DNA from: a bacterium
Lineage (GTDB): Bacteria; Patescibacteriota; Saccharimonadia; Saccharimonadales; SZUA-47
NCBI GenBank assembly: GCA_030427125.1
Contig: JAUHXF010000004.1
Span: forward strand, 1 to 58,389
DNA length: 58,389 nt
Direction: 5' to 3'
Shown: positions 27,800 through 37,019 of the stretch, one piece after another
Layout of the letters: every line of letters starts with the position of its first letter
Position numbering within the stretch: position 1 is the stretch's first letter
Program-made: the position numbers and the translations under genes
The notes under the pieces: model-generated
Database searches by the model: none
What the model was told of the DNA's origin: nothing
Seen by the model: only the letters and a program-made list of their open reading frames with translations

Positions 27800-28747
27800 T
27801 TAACTATCTGCCAAACATCTATCAACTATATGCTGTAGCTTACTCTCAAAGGTTACTCCGTCTCTACCTATCTTACCTAGATTTCCGTATATTCCTTCGT
27901 AAAGTCTAACAATGTTCTGCAAGTGCTTCTTAGCTCCACCCAAATTTGGATCGCTTTGTTGCGCTAACAATTCCTCTACGTCCATACCAGGTCTAAGTAC
28001 AAGTCTTTGTTCGCCATCAATAGATATGTAAGGAGAAGCTTTAGGTCTGCTGGTATCAAAAGTACGTCCTGGTTTAGTGTATACAAATGACATTTGTCCT
28101 GGGTGGAATCTTAGGTATTCTCTGTCGAACCTGCGCTCATCAAATCCCATATCAGTTTCAGATGCCTGTATGATCCAGCCAAGCTTAAGTCTTACATCTT
28201 CACGGCTTCGATACCATTCCATGTCCGCCATTTCACGACGCACATACTCATGCTCATCGGAACTATCAAATGTAGAAACTAGTTCTTGATAGTCGTCGCC
28301 AGTATCAAAACTTGAGGCCCTAACAAACTCAAATGCATCTAGTCCTAGGTTTCTCTTAATTAACTCTAGAGTAGATATTGTGTCGTCTGCAATAGCGTCA
28401 ACTTGCTCATCATCAATCCAGTCATTAGTTTTTGCATGGGTGTCTGCAATATGGTGATAGACTTTATCGAATTCTCCTGCCACTCGTAACTTTTCTGCAG
28501 TTAACATCATTCCAAGGACATCAAAAGGCAGACCAACGGATATTGCATTTGGCGTCGTTAACCCGGTGCCGTAATATATACTACCACCTTCTTCTTCCAG
28601 AGTATCCTTATCGAGTGCGCCAATACTAGGTTCGGCTTCGATAAGCGCTTCATTGCGGATTATTTTTATAAGTCTGTCGTATCTATCTTGAACTGCTGGC
28701 ATTTCACTTCCTGTGTGTATTTCTTGTGGTGTATCTCTTTCAATCAT
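27800..28747 (-). CDS. Class I aminoacyl-tRNA synthetase-like protein, tentative
   Basis: The N-terminal region of this 315-aa protein, GLPFDVLGMMLTAEKLRVAG followed by YHHIADTHAKTND, resembles the Rossmann core of archaeal-type TyrRS/TrpRS (H-x-G-H helix then ADxHAxxN). RLKLGWIIQASETD and TSRPKASPYISIDG sit where the later core and KMSKS loop would be, but both signatures are degenerate. It lacks a clear anticodon-binding domain. It may make an aminoacyl adenylate or bind tRNA without normal charging. It lies 17 nt from tyrS in the same operon. The assignment rests on weak local similarity only. Confidence 0.4.
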   Translation of the reverse strand: MIERDTPQEIHTGSEMPAVQDRYDRLIKIIRNEALIEAEPSIGALDKDTLEEEGGSIYYGTGLTTPNAISVGLPFDVLGMMLTAEKLRVAGEFDKVYHHIADTHAKTNDWIDDEQVDAIADDTISTLELIKRNLGLDAFEFVRASSFDTGDDYQELVSTFDSSDEHEYVRREMADMEWYRSREDVRLKLGWIIQASETDMGFDERRFDREYLRFHPGQMSFVYTKPGRTFDTSRPKASPYISIDGEQRLVLRPGMDVEELLAQQSDPNLGGAKKHLQNIVRLYEGIYGNLGKIGRDGVTFESKLQHIVDRCLADS

Positions 28748-28767
28748 ATTCTATCCTTTTTTCGTCG

Positions 28768-29814
28768 TTATTCCATAGGAAAAACTTCATTCATTTCAGC
28801 TTCACTATATACGTTTGTGATGTAGCCCACATCATCCCACGATTCAAATGTTTTAATTGGTCCGTATTTTGCAACATAATCAGGATCAACATTGCCGTCT
28901 ATATCCAATGACGCTAAATTGTCGCCGTGGCTAACATGCCAGTCCTCGCCTACATATAGGGTTAGCCCGCTAAGGCCAGCAGCTACCTGAAAAATCTGTC
29001 TGTTTTTCCATTGCTCTGCAGTAACATACGGTGTTCGAGGGAATACTAATGCCCCACCGTCAGGATAGTTATGGCCAAAAGTAAGTGAATTTCCATCGGG
29101 GCCTACAAGTGTTGCATCTACTGCCGCTCCACCCTTGTGAGAAGCAAGCCTTGCTATAGCTGCGGTTTTGCTTTTTGCCTCCTGAACAACCCTTTCATCA
29201 CTCCAGTCTGGGTGGTCTTGACGTGTCCAGCCTACTCTTCTCTTGAATAAACCTTCTTGTACTCCAAGAGGCCTGAATGCGTCCTCAAAATGCAGACTTA
29301 TGTCCACACTATTTAGTAATTTGCCAAAAACAGCTAATCTCTCAGTGAAATCCTCTCTAGCCCAGAATAATCTTTCCCGTCCAGCCCAGAAACCACATGC
29401 TTCGTGAAAAGGTTTCGAACTAAATGAAGCACTTGTACCATATCGATCAAAAAAAGTCGGAATATGTCTAAGTTTCTCGTAGCTCTCGGTAATTGGTACT
29501 TCTAGCAATCGCTCTTGCACAGCTGTGCTGAAGTTTGCAACTGCGTCAGTCTCACCTTCATTGATTTCTTTTTTTTGATTGTCAGTTAAAGGTTCCGACA
29601 GCACTACTTCAGGCAAAAACAAAACCGCTCGAGATTCAGGCATGTCGATACCAAGTTGGTCGCACGCTTCGTCGATGTTGCTCGACATAGTGTCTACAGT
29701 CGTATTTAAATCGTCTAATACAGCACCGGGCATTTGCTCGAATGACACCCCATATTTTTCTCTTTGAAGGTCAACATTAACTTCTTCAAGATTTACGACA
29801 TTTACTCTGTTCAT
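28768..29814 (-). CDS. VanX/DdpX-like D,D-dipeptidase (M15 family)
   Basis: This 348-aa protein has the zinc-peptidase signature SHKGGAAVDATL (His226, Asp233), EDWHVSHGDN (Glu290 as base, His293 as third ligand) and an arginine in HFEDAFRPLGV (Arg181), as in VanX. VanX-type enzymes hydrolyse D-Ala-D-Ala. At 348 aa it is longer than VanX (about 200), with an extra helical N-terminal 110 residues. No signal peptide is seen, so it acts in the cytoplasm. AAGGAGA precedes the ATG. In this operon it could release amino acids from imported muropeptides or edit a product. Confidence 0.78.
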   Translation of the reverse strand: MNRVNVVNLEEVNVDLQREKYGVSFEQMPGAVLDDLNTTVDTMSSNIDEACDQLGIDMPESRAVLFLPEVVLSEPLTDNQKKEINEGETDAVANFSTAVQERLLEVPITESYEKLRHIPTFFDRYGTSASFSSKPFHEACGFWAGRERLFWAREDFTERLAVFGKLLNSVDISLHFEDAFRPLGVQEGLFKRRVGWTRQDHPDWSDERVVQEAKSKTAAIARLASHKGGAAVDATLVGPDGNSLTFGHNYPDGGALVFPRTPYVTAEQWKNRQIFQVAAGLSGLTLYVGEDWHVSHGDNLASLDIDGNVDPDYVAKYGPIKTFESWDDVGYITNVYSEAEMNEVFPME

Positions 29815-29826
29815 AGTATCTCCTTT

Positions 29827-30978
29827 CTATACTCCCCAACCATTACCATTGGGTACGAATATCGTACCGTTGTTCGATCTTTTAAGTTGTTTGCCCTCAT
29901 CTACTAAATCGTCCGAGAGCCTCTCTTGAGCTAAAGATAAGTCTCCGGGTATATTGAAGCCTTTTACTAGACAATAGGCACCTAAATGTACAGTCATGCA
30001 GCGTCCTGGTGTCGCCTCAAGCATTCCTCCAACCATAACTTGCTTACCATTGCTTGATGCATAATCTATCAGGTCTAGTGAGCGGACAAACGAGCCAATC
30101 CTGCCCGGTTTAACATTCACAATTGATGCTAAGTCTGTGTCTAATGATTCCAGGCAGTCGTCATAGGTTTCAAGACAATCATCTAAACAAATTGCAGTTT
30201 CTAGATTTGGAAGTTTTTTTCGCATAAGTTTTATTGCTTCTAGTCCCTTTAAGGCTCCTGTTCTGGATACAGGTTCTTCCATCATGATTAAACCTAATTC
30301 GTCCAAAAGTGCAATTGAAGAAATGTCTTCTCTTGTCTCTGGATTAAAGCCGCCGTTAGCGTCTACCATTATTTCTACGCCTGGATGTGTCCTTTGAATT
30401 TCTTCTATTGCTTTAACAACTTCTTGTGTGTTCTCAGGCGAAACTTTTAGTTTAATTTTTCTAGAGCCTTGCGAGATTGAATGTTCAGCTTGTTTAAGCA
30501 TTCCTTCAGAGGTTTGGGATCCAATACTCGTGCCGAAAGGTACTTCAGTTACATCAGATGTCCCTAGATAGCTAGAAACAGACACTCCAGTAGCTTTGCA
30601 ATATGCGTCAATCAAGCTCATTTCTACTGCAAGTCTTGCGGTAGGGTATCTTCCACCATCCCGGAATTCATGTCTTTGTATGTCTTCGATAAACTGAGCA
30701 CACGAATCTTTCTTACCGGTAAACGTTGTAGCTAGCTCTCTCATGTTTGCTGAAATATTATGTCCAGAGTCATCAGTGAAATATGGTTCCGGTAATGTCG
30801 CACCTTCACCTAGTCCGTTTGCACCAACATTTCCTAGCTGAATATCCATTATGGCTACGCCTGATGGACGAGTCCGTATCTCTGCAAATGATAATTGCAT
30901 TGGCTGCCTTAAACCGATATCTGCACAGTAACCCGTGAAGTTTTGTACCTCGACTGATTTTTCTAAACCTAAAGACAT
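29827..30978 (-). CDS. Enolase-superfamily OSBS/NSAR-type enzyme
   Basis: This 383-aa muconate-lactonising subgroup enzyme has K-x-K in KIKLKV (Lys176, Lys178), metal ligands in MVDANGG (Asp207), MEEP (Glu234) and LDDC (Asp266), and the second base in NVKPGRIGS (Lys290). The C-terminal GGMLEATPGR...FNIPGDLSLAQERLSDDL is characteristic of o-succinylbenzoate synthase / N-succinylamino-acid racemase. No other menaquinone gene is near, while a GNAT-like acyltransferase is directly upstream, so N-acylamino-acid racemisation is the better guess. The start at 30978 overlaps the upstream stop (TAATG); a TTG 6 nt earlier is possible. Confidence 0.85.
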   Translation of the reverse strand: MSLGLEKSVEVQNFTGYCADIGLRQPMQLSFAEIRTRPSGVAIMDIQLGNVGANGLGEGATLPEPYFTDDSGHNISANMRELATTFTGKKDSCAQFIEDIQRHEFRDGGRYPTARLAVEMSLIDAYCKATGVSVSSYLGTSDVTEVPFGTSIGSQTSEGMLKQAEHSISQGSRKIKLKVSPENTQEVVKAIEEIQRTHPGVEIMVDANGGFNPETREDISSIALLDELGLIMMEEPVSRTGALKGLEAIKLMRKKLPNLETAICLDDCLETYDDCLESLDTDLASIVNVKPGRIGSFVRSLDLIDYASSNGKQVMVGGMLEATPGRCMTVHLGAYCLVKGFNIPGDLSLAQERLSDDLVDEGKQLKRSNNGTIFVPNGNGWGV

Positions 30979-32171
30979 TACCAATTTCCTGATATATTGC
31001 TTCCGAGTGTTCCGAGATTCGAGTTCCAGAAAGGATTCGGTTTACCTTCAGAGTCCCATGCAGTCTTTACCACGCCAACACCACTTCGTAATCTACCAAA
31101 TAACAAAGCAGCTTCTTCAAAATCTGTAGGCGGTTTGTATCCGTACAATTTGAAGCCGTTTATGATTAGATCTGATTGCATTTGTGTGGTATCGGATTCG
31201 ACAGGTACCTCGACCTGTATGAAAGGTGATCCAACTCGTACGGCTTCTTCAACGCATTCCTCCACGGTTTTCGGGTCGATAGTCGCTTGTGATTGAACAA
31301 TATCTGCATGTACAAATTCGGTTAGGCCTGTTTCTTGTGGAGGGTAGTGTACCTCATACCCTGTAGCGGTAGCTGCAGTTGCTTCGCTGCTTGCCCATCC
31401 TGGCTGGTCTAATTGATACTGTGCGTGCCATTGTTTAACGAATTCCTGGTGTGTCTCATCTTCTACAAAAAGCTCCACAGCACCTCTCATTACTGTCCTG
31501 GCGACAGCCGAATAGCTAAACTGCTCTAGCATTTCTGCCTTCAGGTATAATGGTGCGACTCCATACAAACGTAGACCAGGAAATTTTCTCCAGTGTTCAG
31601 TTACTGCTTGTCCACCTCTCATTACAAAACTAGAACCATCTGCAAGTTCTATCGGTCGGTCTGGAGCACTTCTTAGCGTAGCAAAAAGTGTGTGAAATTT
31701 TAATGCAACGTCATCCCTGTTAAGCCAATTAAGTAACCTTAAATCTTGGATTACTGTGTTTCTTGCTCGTCCTAAGCTCGCTGCACGACCCAACTCAGCA
31801 CGTCCATCTCCGGTATCTACCATACAAGCTGTACCAGTTAGTATCCCGTTAGTTTTCATCAGGTATAGATCAAGTTCGCCGTTTTCAATAGCTGTGGTAT
31901 TAGCCTCAGGGTCTTTGTTGGGAAGAGCATAAGTAGGACCATAAGCTTCGATAATTATGTCGGCATGGAGTTGACCTGCTTCTTCGCTATGACTTCTACA
32001 CCAATCTGCATCGAGCACAACAACTTCATCGCCTGATGCATTCGCATCATCTAGCTTAGCTTTAATGTTTCCAGCAAGGTGGTCCTTTAATGAGTTTAGT
32101 TCGTCGCCATGAACAACGGATAATGGAACATCATGACCAGCTCCGATGACATTGATAATTTCTGGGCTCAT
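30978..32171 (-). CDS. GNAT-like acyltransferase, first gene of the amino-acid operon
   Basis: LYLMKTNGILTGTACMVDTGDGRAELGRAASLGRARNTVIQDLRL in this 397-aa protein shows the strand-helix pattern of a GNAT acyl-CoA site (x-G-R-a/g near R-G), and FIQVEVPVES...INGFKLYGYKPP is like the C-terminal GNAT fold, so it may hold two GNAT-like halves. GNAT acyltransferases move acetyl or succinyl groups from CoA to amines. In characterised systems a GNAT succinyltransferase works with NSAR to convert D- to L-amino acids. GAAGGAGA precedes the ATG. Substrate is inferred from context only. Confidence 0.6.
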   Translation of the reverse strand: MSPEIINVIGAGHDVPLSVVHGDELNSLKDHLAGNIKAKLDDANASGDEVVVLDADWCRSHSEEAGQLHADIIIEAYGPTYALPNKDPEANTTAIENGELDLYLMKTNGILTGTACMVDTGDGRAELGRAASLGRARNTVIQDLRLLNWLNRDDVALKFHTLFATLRSAPDRPIELADGSSFVMRGGQAVTEHWRKFPGLRLYGVAPLYLKAEMLEQFSYSAVARTVMRGAVELFVEDETHQEFVKQWHAQYQLDQPGWASSEATAATATGYEVHYPPQETGLTEFVHADIVQSQATIDPKTVEECVEEAVRVGSPFIQVEVPVESDTTQMQSDLIINGFKLYGYKPPTDFEEAALLFGRLRSGVGVVKTAWDSEGKPNPFWNSNLGTLGSNISGNW

Positions 32172-32206
32172 CCACTAATCTCCTTCACCTAATAAATACT
32201 AAGTAA

Positions 32207-32235
32207 ATAGTAGTATAAAAATGCATAACAGTCAA
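32207..32235 (-). promoter_or_regulatory. Promoter of the five-gene amino-acid operon
   Basis: On the minus strand: -35 TTGACT (32235-32230), 17-nt spacer, -10 TACTAT (32212-32207), followed by GAAGGAGA before the ATG at 32171. Confidence 0.7.
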
Positions 32236-32244
32236 CAATATTGA

Positions 32245-33264
32245 TTATTTAATAAATTCCAAAATATCTCTGTTTTTTGGAATATATTTGCTTGCTCGAT
32301 AAACCTTCGATTTTCCTGCTTTTTTTAGTGATTCCCAGCTACCATACTTAAACGCATCCTCGAAGCTGGCAACTCTTACGCTGTTCGCCTCTAGTTCCTC
32401 GTGTAGTAATAAGGAGCAATCCAATGCGTTACTGTCTTTATGTATCAACCACTGGCCTATACCCAGATGTCCAATAGTGTAAAATATTTTTTGATCATAG
32501 GTGTTTAATATAATCTCGAAAAAGTCAGTGAGTTTTGTCCTAAGTATCGTACTGTCAATGCCAACTGTTTTAAGCTCCTCGTCATTAAAGTCAGACAACT
32601 CCAAAAGTTCTTTAGCATTCAAGTGAATAGTATTAGTTTCTTTGTTAGTTTCTATCAATCTACCGGAAGAAACATTAATTATTTTTATCCAAGGCTTTGC
32701 TCCTATGAGACCGAATTCTTCTATTACCGGCATGTCGTTATCTTCGACCTTATCGATGTCAGGGATTAACCCCTTAGCTGTTTCTTCGTAAAACCTTGTT
32801 ATTATTTTGTTGTTTAAGACATATTGTTTATCGTTTGGGTAGACCCTAGATAGGTGTCTATTTTTTTCAAAAGGTTTTTGAAGAAGCGAGTGATCAAAAT
32901 AAGCAACTTCTTGCTTGAGTATTCTTTCGTCATTTTCGACGTCATGGTCGTCTCGAATGATTTGAAGCAGTACATTACATTCCTTTATTTGGCCGAGAAA
33001 CTCATTACCCAGACCCTTTCCTTCACTTGCTCCCTCAATTAGTCCTGCTATATCCCAAAGTTCAATCTGGCTGTACTTTAAATCTTCAGCTGATATTTTT
33101 TTAGCTAATCTTTCAAAAGGCTCATCTGGTATGTTGAGCATTGCTTTGTTAGTAGCTACTGTAGAAAACGGATAATTAGCTATCAGCGCGGATTGTCCTG
33201 TCAACGCATTAAATAATGTAGACTTTCCAGCATTTGGCAAACCGATTAATCCTATTTTTAGCAT
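32245..33264 (-). CDS. YchF/Obg-family GTPase, diverged
   Basis: This 339-aa translation-factor-class GTPase has G1 GLPNAGKST, switch segment ANYPFSTVATN, and G3 DIAGLIEGASEGKGLGNEFL, with the C-terminal TGS-like end SFEDAFKYGSW...YRASKYIPKNRDILEFIK typical of YchF. It is AT-rich, shorter than YchF (about 365) and diverged in the middle, so it may be a second, specialised copy. The start is set at ATG 33264: -10 TAAAAT (33276-33271) lies exactly 6 nt upstream, giving a leaderless message; ATG 33270 directly abuts the -10. Confidence 0.85.
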   Translation of the reverse strand: MLKIGLIGLPNAGKSTLFNALTGQSALIANYPFSTVATNKAMLNIPDEPFERLAKKISAEDLKYSQIELWDIAGLIEGASEGKGLGNEFLGQIKECNVLLQIIRDDHDVENDERILKQEVAYFDHSLLQKPFEKNRHLSRVYPNDKQYVLNNKIITRFYEETAKGLIPDIDKVEDNDMPVIEEFGLIGAKPWIKIINVSSGRLIETNKETNTIHLNAKELLELSDFNDEELKTVGIDSTILRTKLTDFFEIILNTYDQKIFYTIGHLGIGQWLIHKDSNALDCSLLLHEELEANSVRVASFEDAFKYGSWESLKKAGKSKVYRASKYIPKNRDILEFIK

Positions 33265-33351
33265 AGTCATATTTTACTAGATTTGGATGCCCCTAAAATA
33301 ATATAAAGTTTTAATTTTCTGTTTGTTCACACTTAGCTAGGAAAAATGTTT

Positions 33352-33717
33352 TTAACGACAAGAAATAGTTTGTAATTCTCTGGCATGTCCAAGTAGATCT
33401 TTGTTATTGACTACGCCCCCGAACTCATCGGAATCCAGGAGTGGAAATTTGTTCTCCGTCAAAGTAAGCCAAGGTTCATGTTCGCCACCTGGCGCGGCCA
33501 CTTTTCCGCTACTGGCAAGGGCATTGAAGATAAGACTTGACCCAGACCGTGATGCGCACAAAACCACATAAACATCATCTACTCTTTCATTCCATCCTGT
33601 ATGTTCGGTAATGATAAGATCAGCTAATACTTCAGTGTTTAAGCCCCGATAATAGTCAACCAGATTGCTGGTGTTAGTTCCCGATATAATCGGTGAGATT
33701 TCCTGGCCGTAAGACAT
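33352..33717 (-). pseudogene. Truncated sulfotransferase-like protein
   Basis: Only 121 codons remain of what looks like a larger enzyme: VYVVLCASRSGSSLIFNALASSG matches the 5'-phosphosulfate-binding P-loop of Stf0-like sulfotransferases (S-R-S/T-G-S-S), but the 3'-phosphate-binding serine region and the rest of the fold are missing. The frame stops 82 nt before the GTPase gene with no continuation. AAGGAA precedes the ATG. It may be a remnant at the island edge or a small P-loop protein in its own right. Confidence 0.55.
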
Positions 33718-34045
33718 TTAGTTCCTTACTATTTCAATAACATAAAAATAATATTAACGCAATAGATTGACAGGGTTAGACTATCGTTTGAAATTAGAAA
33801 TTTACAAACGTAACAGGCATCTGCTACAAAAATAAATTGAAAAGTCGAAGCTCACTCTTTGACCCTAGCGTTACTCTATAATAAAAAAGTAAAAGTTAGT
33901 TGTGGATACAGAAAGAAGTCCACCATGTCGTAGATTACATAATCATCTATATAATCCCTGCCTGCTCTCTGGCTACATCTCCATGACAAGGGTAGCGGTG
34001 TTATACTGAAACTGAAATAACAGCGTTAGTACCAAAGGTAAACTT
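33718..34045. other. Intergenic region containing twin palindrome copy D
   Basis: No gene is seen in these 328 bases. It is AT-rich to about 33900, then holds repeat copy D (33933-33956), and TATACT (34002-34007), a likely -10 for the Vps62-like gene, although a good -35 is not evident. Confidence 0.6.
33933..33956. repeat. Twin 12-bp palindrome, copy D
   Basis: GATTACATAATC then ATCTATATAATC, identical over all 24 bp and in the same orientation as copy C at 24903. The two bracket the amino-acid/tRNA island as direct repeats. Confidence 0.8.
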
Positions 34046-35734
34046 TTGAAAATTGATAGTAATTCATTATTGAAAAAACATATGCCCATCCTGCACTTCA
34101 CAAAGGGTGAGAGATTCTTCCCGATGCATGTCGAAGACTATGTGCAGCAGAGCAGACTCATGCGGGTGCCGCAAGACGATTCAGAAAGCGTGGTGCTGCA
34201 GAAAAATGTAGCTATCGAAGCGCTCAATGCAAAGCTACCTAATGGGGCGTATCTCGAGTTCGTATCCAAGGATGATCTAAGAAAAGCACGTCTCAAGCCG
34301 CTCCATGTAAAGCGCACATCATCGAAAAGTCACCGTCTGACGTATGTTGGTTTAGCGGGGAGAGTTGCCGACACGGTATTCCGCTCTGCAAATATATTCC
34401 GCTCACTCGTGCCGGCAGGAGTATCTGACGCAGCAGCTATGAAGGTGCGGCAGCATACGGTTGATAAGCAACCTGTTGTGTACGGTCGTATGGTAGAAGA
34501 TGACAGCTGGGTGGTGCTGCAATACTACTATTTCTATGCGATGAATGACTGGCGTTCGCACTTTGCAGGGGTGAATGATCACGAATCTGACTGGGAGCAA
34601 GTACTCATCTACCTAGACAAGAAGAGTCTCTCTCCTGCGTGGCTGGCCTATGCAACGCATGATCATCATGGCGATGATTTGCGGCGTAGTTGGCATGACG
34701 ATGAAGTGAAGAAAGAAGGATTGCGGCCGGTAGTATATGTCGGCGCGGGTTCACACGCAAGCTATTTTTCTAAGGGCGAATATCTGATGAGCATTCATTT
34801 GTCATTCACGAAGCTTTTCACCACTATACAAAGGCGACTACGTAGAATGGCGCGGTTGCCATACGATCAGAGTGGCTTCGAGCTGCCATTCATTGACCTG
34901 GCGCATGGAAATGGCCGGAAGACAGTAGAAAAAGATGATTTCAAGCTCGTCGAGATAGACAAGTCTATGCGGTGGGTGCACGATTACAGAGGTCTCTGGG
35001 GGCTAGACACACGAGACAATGCAGACGGCGAACGCGCTCCAGCTGGCCCAAAGTTCAATAGGGACGGCAGTATACGCGCATCATGGGCTGATCCAGTTGG
35101 CTGGGCTGGGCTGCACAAAATTGATACCGCATCAGAGCTTGATGAACGCGGTAGAGTAAAGAAAATTGATACATATGTTGACGCGAGTATTGCAGAATTA
35201 TTACAGGAAATTGACCTGTTAAACACCGCAAGAACACCCGAAAGCATCGCGCAGATTGCTGCAATTGAGAAAAAGATAACTGAACTCAAGCAGATGCAGG
35301 TTGCTTTGAAAGATTCAGAGACAGTTCGTAGTAGAGAAAGCGCCGACTCTCATAGCCGAGCACATTTAAAAAATCCGGCAATACCTTTGGAAGAAGATCT
35401 TCCGAGCCGCCGTTTGTTTTTGAATGCATGGGCGTTAGTGAGCGCTCCTGTCGTGTTTGCTCTGTTGAGTATCGCAAGCATATATCCAGCTGACGACAGA
35501 TGGCGTTTTCTATTTTTTGGTGCGGTAACTATCCTCGTTATTGAGCTCTTTGCAAAACGAAACTTGGTGCGCTATCTCATACTCTATGCGTATATTTTTG
35601 TGGTTTTAGTGCTCTTGGCGATGCTCGCAAACATAGTCGTAGCAGAGTTCTTTGTTGGTTTTGCGGCTGTATTTGGGCTGCTGACACTCGTGAGTCTGTA
35701 CTGGAATATAAAAGACAGAATCACGCTACGTTAA
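34046..35734 (+). CDS. Vps62-like protein with C-terminal membrane helices
   Basis: The central region of this 562-aa protein, VLQYYYFYAMNDWRS...VNDHESDWEQVLIYLD...AYATHDHHGDD...VVYVGAGSHASYF, is the Vps62-type signature of acidic and His residues (H-E-S-D-W-E, H-D-H, G-S-H-A). The family's biochemical role is unclear; it occurs in surface and secretion contexts. A charged linker (about 385-440) precedes four membrane helices (about 458-550). Start taken as TTG 34046 with AAAGGT 6 nt upstream; ATG 34082 is the alternative. Confidence 0.75.
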   Translation: MKIDSNSLLKKHMPILHFTKGERFFPMHVEDYVQQSRLMRVPQDDSESVVLQKNVAIEALNAKLPNGAYLEFVSKDDLRKARLKPLHVKRTSSKSHRLTYVGLAGRVADTVFRSANIFRSLVPAGVSDAAAMKVRQHTVDKQPVVYGRMVEDDSWVVLQYYYFYAMNDWRSHFAGVNDHESDWEQVLIYLDKKSLSPAWLAYATHDHHGDDLRRSWHDDEVKKEGLRPVVYVGAGSHASYFSKGEYLMSIHLSFTKLFTTIQRRLRRMARLPYDQSGFELPFIDLAHGNGRKTVEKDDFKLVEIDKSMRWVHDYRGLWGLDTRDNADGERAPAGPKFNRDGSIRASWADPVGWAGLHKIDTASELDERGRVKKIDTYVDASIAELLQEIDLLNTARTPESIAQIAAIEKKITELKQMQVALKDSETVRSRESADSHSRAHLKNPAIPLEEDLPSRRLFLNAWALVSAPVVFALLSIASIYPADDRWRFLFFGAVTILVIELFAKRNLVRYLILYAYIFVVLVLLAMLANIVVAEFFVGFAAVFGLLTLVSLYWNIKDRITLR

Positions 35735-35812
35735 TTTCTACGGTAAGTATATCTTCTATCTCATGGTTGATTACTGCAGGCATTGCCTTGCTGCATAGGT
35801 ATACTGTAAGGC

Positions 35813-36982
35813 ATGGAGCATGTCTACACGCCACTTGCGGAAAAGTTACGACCGACAACATTGCAAGAGGTTATTGGTCAAGAGCACGTTACGAGTGATG
35901 GTGGATTGCTGAATCTATTGGTAAAGAATAAACAGCCGACAAGCCTCATACTATGGGGGCCGCCGGGCACTGGTAAGACGACGATAGCTCGAATACTGAA
36001 AGATGCATGGGATGATGTCGACTTTGTAGAACTAAGCGCAGTTACAGCTGGAGTCAAAGATGTTCGTGCGGTTGTCGAGCGGGCACAGTCTAACCGACGA
36101 CTGGGGCAAAAGACAGTGCTATTTGTAGACGAAGTGCATCGGTTTAATAAGTCACAGCAGGATGCATTCTTGCCGCATATAGAATCAGGCGAGCTCATAT
36201 TGATTGGCGCGACTACTGAAAACCCGAGCTTTGAAGTCAACAATGCGTTGCTCAGTCGAACACGCGTGGTAGTCCTCAATAGCCTCGATGAAAGTGCCAT
36301 GGTAACGCTGATACAAAAAGCAGCAAAGCAAATGAATCGGACGATAACAAAACCTGTTGCGAGTTTGCTGGCGAAGCTATCTGGCGGAGATGCTCGCATC
36401 GCTATTACATCAATCGAAATTGCCGCCCAGCTAACGAAAAAGTCGATTACCAAAGAAGATGTAAAGAACGTCCTACAACGGAACAATTATCAATTCGACA
36501 AAAGCGGCGATGAGCACTACAACCTCGCGTCGGCTTTCATTAAATCTATGCGTGGCAGTGACGAAGAGGCCAGCTTGTATTATCTGCATCGTCTGATTGC
36601 TGGCGGCGAAGACCCACTCTTTATCGCACGCAGAATGGTTGTTTTTGCCAGTGAGGATATCGGTATGGCAGCACCGTACGCACTATCACTGGCGGTCGCG
36701 TGCTTTCAGGCAGTTGAGCGTGTTGGACTACCGGAAGCGGAATATAACCTCAGTCATACCGTCGTTGCACTTGCCCGTTCGCCGAAAAGTCGTGAAACCA
36801 CAGATATGATGTATACAGCGAAGCAACAAGTCGCGCAGTTCCCTGGCGCAAAAGTACCGCTTCATATACGTAACGCCCCGACTGAACTCATGAAAGACCT
36901 CGGGTATTCTAAAGGAACAAAGTGGGAAGCAGGATTCGTCCACCCTGACGGATTCATGCCGAAAGAGCTGCGAAAAAAATAA
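35813..36982 (+). CDS. rarA: Replication-associated recombination protein A (RarA/MgsA)
   Basis: This 389-aa AAA+ ATPase acts at stalled replication forks. It has the N-terminal PLAEKLRPTTLQEVIGQEH, Walker A WGPPGTGKTT, Walker B FVDEVHRFNKSQQD, sensor-1 GATTENPSFEVN and the C-terminal tetramerisation region with SLYYLHRLIAGGEDPLFIARRMV typical of RarA. TATACT (35800-35805) lies 7 nt before the ATG with no Shine-Dalgarno, so the message is probably leaderless. It converges with the UvrD-like gene across repeat copy E. Confidence 0.95.
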   Translation: MEHVYTPLAEKLRPTTLQEVIGQEHVTSDGGLLNLLVKNKQPTSLILWGPPGTGKTTIARILKDAWDDVDFVELSAVTAGVKDVRAVVERAQSNRRLGQKTVLFVDEVHRFNKSQQDAFLPHIESGELILIGATTENPSFEVNNALLSRTRVVVLNSLDESAMVTLIQKAAKQMNRTITKPVASLLAKLSGGDARIAITSIEIAAQLTKKSITKEDVKNVLQRNNYQFDKSGDEHYNLASAFIKSMRGSDEEASLYYLHRLIAGGEDPLFIARRMVVFASEDIGMAAPYALSLAVACFQAVERVGLPEAEYNLSHTVVALARSPKSRETTDMMYTAKQQVAQFPGAKVPLHIRNAPTELMKDLGYSKGTKWEAGFVHPDGFMPKELRKK

Positions 36983-37019
36983 ACATTGTCTTGTAGCTGT
37001 CGGTGCGGTGAAGATGCGG

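Noticed and set aside
33264-33270. Start of the YchF-like gene at ATG 33270
   Set aside because: That ATG directly abuts the -10 box, whereas ATG 33264 has the 6-nt spacing seen at other leaderless genes.
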